Shown here: positions 25,540-32,100 of the stretch, in pieces
Numbering within the stretch: the stretch's first letter is position 1
Layout: every line of letters starts with the position of its first letter
Notes under the pieces: generated by a model
Databases searched by the model: none
What the model saw: only the letters and a program-made list of their open reading frames with translations
Told to the model about the DNA's origin: nothing
Position numbers and translations under genes: made by a program
Source of the DNA: Carex sylvatica
Lineage: Eukaryota; Streptophyta; Magnoliopsida; Poales; Cyperaceae
Reading direction: 5' to 3'
NCBI GenBank assembly: GCA_964058845.1
Contig: CAXKVR010000679.1
Span: 1 to 32,100 of the forward strand
DNA: 32,100 nucleotides

Positions 25540-25890
25540 GCATTCAACCATTCAACAATATTTGAGTTAAATGCATTCAACAAATATTCTAAATAATTTC
25601 TAAATTATTTTTAAACAATTTCTAAACAAATATTCTAGACAATTTCTAAACAAATATTCAACCAATATTCTAAACAATTTCTAAATTATTTTTAAACAAT
25701 TTCTAAACAAATATTCAACAAATATTCAACAAATATTCTAAACAAATATTCTAAACAATATTCAAGTAATTCAACAAACAATTTCTAAATAATATTCAAC
25801 AACCATTTAACCATTCAACAATTTCTAAATTTTTGAACCATAATCTAAACAATATTCTAATATTCTATAAATAAAAATAAATAAATATAA
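25540..25890. repeat. AT-rich low-complexity array
   Basis: It is made of irregular reiterations of AACAATTTCTAAACAAATATTC-like words (units about 12-25 bp). It lies between the end of the MULE 2 transposase relic and the right terminal repeat. It is non-coding. Confidence 0.8.
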
Positions 25891-26053
25891 AAAACCTGTT
25901 GAAGCTATCGCTTAGCGCCTCTTTCCTCTCTTCTCTTCTTCACTGGCTCACTCTGTGAAAGCCTTCTCTTTTCTGTTCTCTCTCTTTTTTTTTCTTTTTT
26001 TCCGCCGCATCATTCTCCCTCTCTTTCTTTCTGTTTAAATCTAGCATTCGGAG
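25891..26053. other. Pyrimidine-rich MULE 2 right interior
   Basis: A CT-rich segment (CTCTCTTTTTTTTTC-type) adjoins the right terminal repeat. It resembles a transcript leader on the plus strand, but no ORF follows. Confidence 0.4.
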
Positions 26054-26189
26054 AAGAATTAACCGGAAAGAGACATTTTGTCCGGTTATTTATTAACCGG
26101 ATAGGACAGAAAATGAGATCTTATGCGCAATAAGTTAGATTAAGTAATTCATTTGAAATTTTGGATATTAATAAAAAATTCGGTAATAT
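26054..26189. repeat. Right terminal inverted repeat of MULE 2
   Basis: This is the inverted partner of 19401-19543. Its outer limit is set where similarity to the left arm fades near GGTAATATT. Confidence 0.75.
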
Positions 26190-26693
26190 TTCTTCAGATT
26201 TCCTTAAAAAAAAAAAAAAATCTTTAGATTAGGTTTGGCGCTACATAACTTTAATCAAACAGACAAGAAATTGATTTGATTTGTCGATTTGTCATCTATC
26301 GCTCGTTAATACTTATCACCAATTCACCATCCCTATTCCCGAAACTCGTATCCTCTGCATTAGCAGATCGTGGGTTTAGATATGGACCGTCGATTGAGAT
26401 CTACACTAACATTAAAGGGACACATGCGTTGTAGTCGTGGGCTGTATTGGCTCGGATCCTGATCAGACGGCTGAGATGTATTAAACTCAAAAGATGCTCT
26501 TTTGAGTTAATGCAGATCGAAGATGCGGGCTTGCCGCCTTCGGTGTGTCCAGTTGGCCGTGGGCCCGTGGCCATACGCCATCCCTCTCTGTCCCCACACA
26601 CTTGATTCCCAATTCTCTGTGGCAGTATCCGTACGAAATTTATATACCGGGTCAACGTTCAAGTGTTCAACTATTCGGCGGACCTGACTAATT
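26190..26693. other. Unique-looking spacer with a small hairpin
   Basis: It has normal base composition with a perfect hairpin CTCAAAAGA-TGC-TCTTTTGAG at about 26488-26508. The minus-strand ORF at 26401-26655 has no recognised family. No gene call is supported. Confidence 0.4.
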
Positions 26694-27264
26694 GGAAAAA
26701 AAAATTTGTGTCAATGCCACTCCAAAACCTTCAATTTTGAAAAATGCCACTCCAAAGTTTGAAATTATGTCAATGCCACTATAAACTTGATTAATTTCTA
26801 ATTTTGCCACAAATACATTATTAGTCTTATAAAAAATAATAATAATAATAATGACAAAAATACCCTTCTCAGAAATCACGAACCTAGCCTCTCACCCTCT
26901 CCTGTGCTTCTCTCTCTCAACCCTTCTCAGAAATGCCTGAGCTTCTTTGAAGGAGTATTGATGGATCGGCGAGAGAAGAGGAGGCGATTCCCCTTTCTCG
27001 CGTGAAAGAGAAGAGAGGAGGGAGAGAGGAATTGGTTGTGACCTGTGCATTCATTTTATCTGAAGGGTATAATCGAAAATACAGAAATACGTATTTTAAA
27101 ACATAATTTTTCATATTATTTTTAATAAAAATAGTATAAAAATTGTATAAAAATGACAAAATTAGAAATTAATCAAGTTTATAGTGGCATTGACATAATT
27201 TCAAACTTTAGAGTGGCATTTTTCAAAATTGAAGATTTTGGAGTGGCATTGGCACAATTTTCCC
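26694..27264. mobile_element. Short non-autonomous MULE related to MULE 1 (about 570 bp)
   Basis: Terminal inverted repeats of about 110-115 bp begin (GGG)AAAATTGTG..AATGCCACTCCAAAA and contain three spaced AATGCCACT words. The first 20 bp and the next inner block (TATACTATTTTTATTAA, then ATACGTATTT) match MULE 1. The centre (26900-27050) is GA/CT-rich with no transposase. The A9 runs at 26696-26704 and 27265-27273 could be a 9-bp duplication, which would trim the left end to about 26705; homopolymers make this uncertain. Confidence 0.82.
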
Positions 27265-27395
27265 AAAAAAAAATAGAAAAGAAAAGAAAAAAGAGCTGTA
27301 GTAAGTTAAGTAGCAACCGAATTGCCCTAATGCTCTTCCCGTGTGGGTCCCGCAGGCGACTATTCCTGCGGTCGGGCAGTGGCATCAACCTCGTG

Positions 27396-28186
27396 TAGGG
27401 GTGGCAACGAGCTGTTAAAGAGCGAGCTAAGCCACATTCGTACTCGGTTTGTTGGTATATTAAGCTGAGCGAGCGAGTTTGAATTTTAGGTTCCGAGCTA
27501 AAACTATTGCTCAAGACCGACTCGTGGCTTGTCCGAGCGAGTCGAGCTAGCTTGTTACTAGCTTGGCAGATTTATAAATTTATATATTTTCTTTCCTGCT
27601 ATATCTTAAATTTTCATAACACATCTTATCAATCATGGCTAAAATAAAATAATACTTATATGACTAATTACTGAGGAATACTCTTAATTCAATTGTAATT
27701 AAGTAAATCAACTACTATAAATTAAGTTTACAACTAAATTTATACATACAAATATATCAAAATTCTAAATTCATACAAACATATTCACAGAATAAATTCA
27801 TGCATACCAAATCAAACAAATTCATACAAATTAACTTAATTGTTTATAATAATTCACACATATTTCATACAAAATTACCAATCAACTTAAATACAGTTCA
27901 AAGTGTAATTGCCATAACACTGGCTATAACATCCACAAACCATAATATCTCTAATCTAAAGTTAATGGATCCGATTAAACTATTAAACTATGTATATTAA
28001 ATAGCTCGTTAACGACCGAGCTGGCTCGTGCCGAACCAGGCCAAACTCAAACTCGTTAATTTTGGCTCGAGTATGTAGCGAGCGAGCTAATTTTAACTCG
28101 ATCTACTAACGAACGAGCTGTTACCGATCGAGTCACGGGCGAATATCAAGCGGGCCACGAGCCACGAGCTTTTTTTGCCAATCCTA
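27396..28186. mobile_element. Non-autonomous hAT transposon, 791 bp
   Basis: The ends TAGGGGTGGCAA and its imperfect inverse (TAGGATTGGCAA) are flanked by a perfect 8-bp duplication ACCTCGTG at 27388-27395 and 28187-28194. Both subterminal regions (27405-27560 and 28000-28170) are crowded with GAGCGAG / GAGCTAG words and their complements, while the centre is AT-rich. There is no coding capacity; the 66-codon ORF inside is chance. Confidence 0.92.
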
Positions 28187-28194
28187 ACCTCGTG

Positions 28195-28731
28195 AGTCGT
28201 GACAAGTCCTTGTTTTCTAAAAATGCGTCCCGGTGAACAGAGAGTCATATCTGCTACGGTATCCTTAAATCTCTATTTTTTTTTTATTTCACCGTTCATT
28301 TTTTTCAGTACACGTATCTCTAAATAGCTAGTTTTTCTGTGCACGCATCTCAAAAAAAATTGACAGTTAGATTTCAATAAATAAAAATTTTAGGGTACGA
28401 ATTCGGATCGCAGCAGATTTGTTTCCGGTGATTCGGTGATACACTACGCAACTTGATTTGGTTGAATTGGAACGGAAAATTTACTCAATCCGGTCCCAGT
28501 GTACTGCTGCGACTTGCGAGTCAAAACTAGTTACTCTGATTCATTCAAAGAATAAATTGGTTTCCTAAAAAAAAAAAAAAATTAGAACCGAAGTCGAATA
28601 TTATATTGTATGAAGAGGGTTCAAATGCCTTCATTATGTCTTCACGTTTAAAAACTTAAATAACTAAAAGTTTAAAATTTAAATGTCAAAATATAAGCAT
28701 GATGAAAGTATAAAAATAAAGGCATTTGAAC
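28195..28731. other. Spacer between two hAT elements
   Basis: It contains an A-run (about 28567-28581) and a GGATCGCAGCAGATTTGTTTCC word shared with the MITE at 3541 and with 29190, suggesting an eroded relative of that MITE. No gene is visible. Confidence 0.4.
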
Positions 28732-29587
28732 TAGGGGTGAAAACGGAGCTGGATTATCTGATCCGAATCAGAATTAAACGGAGCGGATAATAGTTGGATC
28801 CGGATCCGGATAATTTGTCGAATAGGAGGCTAAACGGATTGGATATCCGAATATATTCAGACTGGACCCTCACTACTACCGCTTCGTTTCTCTTTCCGCT
28901 TCTCAACTTTAATAACTTCATTTGAACTGCAGTACATGTATGGGCTTTAAATTGAATTGAATATTGATTGTGGGACTAACACATAATACACGTCCGGTAT
29001 TATGCTCCATGTGCGCTGGAGCCTGGTGAACCACGGAAATAAATATGTTGTGATTCCCTCACTGCTATTCAAAATCCCTCCCTTCATTTTATGGAATGCA
29101 CAGATCTCAAGAAAAACTTTTTTTTCTACATAAATCTTAAGAAAAATGAAAGGAGAGATTTGAAATCGTTGGCTCCTACAATGCTTTAGAATCGCAGCAG
29201 ATTTATTTTCGTGAGCCACAAGCCCATGTGGCCACTCCCCACCACTTTCCTTATTGCTTTATTTCCTTTAATATTTGTTTCACTCTTAAATATTTGCATA
29301 AATATGTTTCATTATTTTATTTCTGTAATATTTGCATAATTATATTTTTTTAATTTAATTTTGTAATTTCTTTTCTTCAAGTTTATATAACTTAATTATC
29401 CGGCCATTATTCGTTTTATATCTGTATTCGAATCCGTATCCGTGGACTATCCGTTCCGTATCCGTTTAATGCAGATTTGGTTTTGAATTTTGATATCCGT
29501 TTACTATTTGTATCCATATTCGTATCCACTCATTATCCAATAAATGTGAATATAGTATCAGCACTATCCGCTCCGTTTTCACCCCTA
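28732..29587. mobile_element. Ac/Ds-like non-autonomous hAT transposon, 856 bp
   Basis: Perfect 18-bp terminal inverted repeats TAGGGGTGAAAACGGAGC (28732-28749 and 29570-29587) lie between perfect 8-bp duplications ATTTGAAC (28724-28731 and 29588-29595). The ends resemble those of maize Ac/Ds (YAGGGATGAAA). AAACGG, the core of the Ac transposase binding motif, occurs three times near the left end (28741, 28776, 28832) and, inverted, three times near the right end (29462, 29497, 29573). GGATCC/GGATA words also cluster at both ends. There is no transposase; the minus-strand ORF at 28947-29219 shows no family. Confidence 0.95.
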
Positions 29588-29595
29588 ATTTGAAC

Positions 29596-30133
29596 TCTCA
29601 TCATATTGTATTCTAAAAATGCGAAACAGTAGTCACAGATTATTTATTTGGTATTTATTCGGGAGTAGTTGGCTGGCAATTGATATATATGGTTCATTTA
29701 TTACCACCATGGCCCTTATTATATGTGTAATTTTAAAATATTTTAGCAGCTTATGTATTACTTCAAATAGAAAATTTGTATTTATTTTAAGTATGAAAAA
29801 GTTGGTCCTCTTACATTTCTACTCCGTGTAAAATTTCAAATTGTTTTGTAGAAAATTAAGATATATATTATTCTGAAGCATGACAAAACAATAAATACAT
29901 TTTGATCATTAAAATAAAGTTAGTACTAAGTAGATACTATATCATTCTAAAACAATAGTATTGATTATAATAATAAAATAAGTAGATGAGTTTCTTTTTA
30001 AAAAAATAAGTAGATGAAAAGGATATTATATATAAAAAAAAAATTGATGTTATGCCACCATATTAATAAAGAATAATTATATTCATCCCCACACTCCTAT
30101 CTCCCTCTATCTCCATAGCTACAATTTATGAAT
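29596..30133. other. AT-rich spacer
   Basis: No gene or bounded element was recognised. Homopolymer runs and a duplicated AATAAGTAGATGA word at about 29976 and 30006 are the only structure noticed. Confidence 0.45.
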
Positions 30134-30330
30134 GTTGTGCTATGGTCTCCATTAATTATTTAAACACTTTTAAAATTAAAGAGTCCACATTAAATAAGGA
30201 AGGTGATAATTATTTAGAGGTTGTACTATGGTCCCCACTAATTATTTAAACACTTCTAAAATTAGAGGATCCATTTCTAAAATTAGAGATTGTACTATGG
30301 TCCCTACTAATCATTTATCTATACAAAAAA
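30134..30330. repeat. Three direct copies of a GTACTATGGTCC repeat
   Basis: A unit containing (TTG)T(A/G)CTATGGTC(T/C)CCA, then ACTAATTATTTAAACACTT and CTAAAATTAGAG occurs at about 30136, 30223 and 30289. The third is partial, and spacing is about 65-87 bp. It adjoins the dispersed repeat at 30361. It is non-coding. Confidence 0.75.
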
Positions 30331-30360
30331 ATATTCATCACGATAAACGTATACGAGGTG

Positions 30361-30790
30361 ATTATTCAAGTATTTTTTACATAGGTATAAATATTATAGT
30401 GTATAAGTATAAATAATTGTAATACTTGATATTAATACTTTCATATGTCAGTCAGTGTCATATGTAAAAAAATACTTGCAATTATAAGTATAAATACTTG
30501 CACGAAGAGGTATAAATACTTGTGTGACGATGACCCTGAAAGTATGTTATCATAGATCTCATTTGAAAGAGAAAATTACATAGAAGATGTTCGTGGTTTT
30601 AGATTCGCAAAATTTTTCAAAGATCGTCATAAATGTGGATGAGATTGAAATGAGATAAAAAAAAAAAAACTTACATCTAAAAACGTGTATGTCCCTTCCC
30701 ATGTAGTTTGAGATTTTATTGGAGAAACAATTATTTATATAAAAATTATTCACCTTATAGGTATAAATACTTTCGTGCGAACCACTATAC
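30361..30790. repeat. Inverted copy of the left-edge dispersed repeat
   Basis: The reverse complement matches 1-68 and 1196-1800: the words TGCAAGTATTTATACCTC, CATATGACACTGACTGACAT, GAAAGTATTAAT and CAAATGAGATC occur in the same order. It lacks the hAT element found in the left copy. The two copies lie about 30 kb apart in opposite orientation. Confidence 0.75.
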
Positions 30791-30985
30791 CTCTAATGGG
30801 GAAAAGAAATAGTTCAAGCATGGCGATCTTTTTGTGCCTCTAATGGCGATCTTCCCATCTCCTCTAACCTAAATCTCTTCCCGCTCCTCTACCCATCTCT
30901 TATTGCTTATCCCTATCTATTACCTTATTCTCCCATCTACTCTACCGATATTCCCTCTTTAGTCTCTCTCAAATCTATCCCAACC

Positions 30986-31510
30986 ATGATCGACAATTAC
31001 CCATATGCACAAGCCCCTCTAGAAGAAATCTATTTACACTTCCCTCAAACCCACCATGCCATTCTCCTAAGAAATGATGCCAAACACTCTCTTCTGGTGA
31101 TCTTTCCCCCCTACGCGCCAAACAGAGACCCAAGCCTAGTTCAAAGAAAATTAATGGAACTTTATGGAGGGAGCCAAGTGGATTATCCGATTCTCAAATG
31201 TGCGGCTAGAAAGTTTCTTTACCGACTACCTGAACTACCCCATCAAGGCCTTTCGTCGGATGGTGATGTGCATGATTTAGAGGTGCAAGTTGGTGTTAAC
31301 CAGCAGCAGGGTAGTAATCTGAGACAATCTATGGCTGGATTTAATGTTGTAATCATGCAACCACCCCTGAGAACAGAGCTGGACAGCCACCATTGGCAAT
31401 CATCATGGTCCATAAAAGTCCTAGGTACATTGGGTGCAGGGAGTAACACGGGCATGAGACAATTCTTAATTGAGAAGCAGGGGGGCACGTGGCAAATCTG
31501 GACTCTCTAG
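30986..31510 (+). CDS. Unrecognised 174-aa ORF
   Basis: The family is not recognised. The ORF follows a long pyrimidine-rich, leader-like stretch (30850-30980) and starts in a fair context (ACCATGA). The protein has a hydrophobic stretch HSLLVIFPPYAP near residue 34 and a Gln/Ser-rich middle, with no transmembrane segment or metal-binding motif. It is richer in G+C than the AT-rich DNA to its left and ends in TAG. It could be the first exon of a host gene, part of a retroelement, or a degenerate copy. No splice donor was chosen. Confidence 0.35.
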   Translation: MIDNYPYAQAPLEEIYLHFPQTHHAILLRNDAKHSLLVIFPPYAPNRDPSLVQRKLMELYGGSQVDYPILKCAARKFLYRLPELPHQGLSSDGDVHDLEVQVGVNQQQGSNLRQSMAGFNVVIMQPPLRTELDSHHWQSSWSIKVLGTLGAGSNTGMRQFLIEKQGGTWQIWTL

Positions 31511-31985
31511 GGGAAAAGACAAAATTTTCTTCTGGAAAGCCCAATTACCGTTTGCTCCAAGTATGGATCTAATGCAGCGAAAGGGGCTAAGATATACATG
31601 TAAATAGCAAGTCAAAGGGAGATTATACCTCCTAAACGGGTCGCAAGCTACCATAAAAAGGGATCATGTCGTTTGCTCCACACTGACCACAGGGGGTACA
31701 TCACCAGAGACTGGGAACACGGACTGTGCAGCATCAGACCTGAAAAAAATAGAGAATGGAAGGATCTATCTGGTGTCGCTTATGAATCACCATAAAAACC
31801 AGTCTTGTCAAGGAAAAAACAAAAGCCCAAACAACTGGAAACAGCCCAATTCCCTTCTTCCATCCATTCTTAGGCCACCACCAAAAACTGTTCCTTTAAA
31901 TCCCTTTGAGAAACCAAACCAGTGCTCTCGTCTCCTTGCAAACTATATCAAGAGCTCCCGCTCAGCTACCTCAAATCCAATACAA
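31511..31985 (+). other. Non-coding stretch before the edge ORF
   Basis: It has moderate G+C, no long plus-strand ORF and no repeats noticed. The last 150 bp are C-rich and leader-like (CTTCTTCCATCCATTC ... CCTCAAATCC), consistent with a 5' UTR for the ORF at 31986. Confidence 0.35.
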
Positions 31986-32100
31986 ATGGAGCATTCTGAT
32001 GAAGAGTTAATCCGCAAATTTACAGGGCTTCATGCAGGGGGGAATAATGAGGGAGACATGGTCTCTATTCCGCTACAAGCAACAAGAAATCAAAACTGGG
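31986..32100 (+). CDS. Start of an ORF running off the window, possibly LINE ORF1
   Basis: An ATG at 31986 opens a frame with no stop through the window end (38 codons seen), beginning MEHSDEELIRKFTGLHAGG. The style (charged start, an EELIRKF-x-GL helix, a short Gly/Asn linker, a VSIPL strand) resembles the N termini of plant LINE ORF1 or DUF4283-type proteins. The fragment is too short to be sure. A host gene is equally possible. Confidence 0.3.
   Translation, partial: MEHSDEELIRKFTGLHAGGNNEGDMVSIPLQATRNQNW

Larger units (their letters stand above)
20082..25596 (+). pseudogene. MULE 2 transposase relic, split by two solo LTRs
   Basis: The coding pieces are 20082-20890, 22742-23107 and 25155 to about 25380; the last frame stays open to 25596. 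The first has a PB1-like N-terminal domain as found in plant MULE transposases (MTIICVRIFVGGEIMY ... LVPITNQQSLEMI), a 14-aa repeat array and an acidic linker. The second is a MuDR-type DNA-binding domain (GQVFESKVALRVAINKFHI). The third resembles the segment before the catalytic core (RGRELAIAN-like). The catalytic DDE region, SWIM finger and C terminus are absent. Damage: TAG 20454-20456, TAG 20847-20849, one extra T in the T run at 22970-22975, TGA 23020-23022, TAG 25270-25272 and TGA 25273-25275. Residual frames are continuous across both LTR insertion sites when one target duplicate is removed. The sequence after about 25380 is not recognised. Confidence 0.85.
19401..26189. mobile_element. 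Old MULE relic with nested solo LTRs
   Basis: Inverted terminal repeats of about 135 bp lie at 19401-19543 and 26054-26189; both share TTATTAATATCCAAAATTTC, then TGCGCA(A/T)AAGATCTCATTT and CCGGTTAA-type words. Inside is a plus-strand MULE transposase relic (N-terminal and DNA-binding domains plus a short later block) with the DDE catalytic core missing. Two solo LTRs (20891-22736 and 23108-25154) interrupt it. No convincing 9-bp target duplication was found, so the outermost ends are uncertain by tens of bases. Confidence 0.8.

Noticed and set aside
30228..30416. 62-codon ORF with repeated TMVPTN words
   Set aside because: It is produced by the direct repeat at 30134-30330.

Overview
The window is nuclear DNA from a flowering plant, probably a eudicot; the species cannot be named from sequence alone. 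The evidence is one gene with twelve GT-AG introns coding a plant-type peroxisomal citrate synthase, AT-rich intergenic DNA, and many plant transposable elements: Mutator-like (MULE), hAT/Ac-like, fold-back MITEs, a tRNA-derived SINE and long solo LTRs. There are no bacterial-type operons.

Layout. 1-1800 is a dispersed repeat with a tandem part, split by a 1.1 kb hAT-like element (69-1195). 2047-2894 holds two sister fold-back MITEs set in TA microsatellites. 3541-3729 is a small MITE. 4481-9931 (+) is the only ordinary host gene recognised: citrate synthase in 13 exons, 515 aa, with catalytic residues intact and apparent peroxisomal signals at both ends (RLx5HI near the N terminus, SRM at the C terminus). 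Its intron 6 holds an antisense SINE and its intron 12 a Mutator-type fold-back MITE with a perfect 9-bp target duplication.

11730-18646 is a nearly complete 6.9 kb MULE. It carries a decayed MURA-type transposase on the minus strand, a small intact GRF zinc-finger/membrane-anchor gene on the plus strand (convergent, as mudrA and mudrB are in MuDR), and one exon captured from a host MnmG/GidA-type tRNA-modification gene.

19401-26189 is a second, older MULE relic. Its transposase gene is cut by two solo LTRs, 20891-22736 (+) and 23108-25154 (-), each with TG...CA ends and a perfect 5-bp target duplication. Removing them makes the MULE reading frame continuous across both sites.

26694-27264 is a short non-autonomous relative of the first MULE. 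27396-28186 and 28732-29587 are two non-autonomous hAT elements with perfect 8-bp target duplications; the second is strongly Ac/Ds-like. 30134-30790 is repeat DNA that includes an inverted copy of the left-edge repeat. 30986-32100 holds an unrecognised 174-aa ORF and the start of another ORF that runs off the edge, possibly LINE-derived.

Overall this is one housekeeping gene inside a nested transposon landscape. The most unusual content is the cargo of the first MULE and the dual peroxisomal signals of the citrate synthase.
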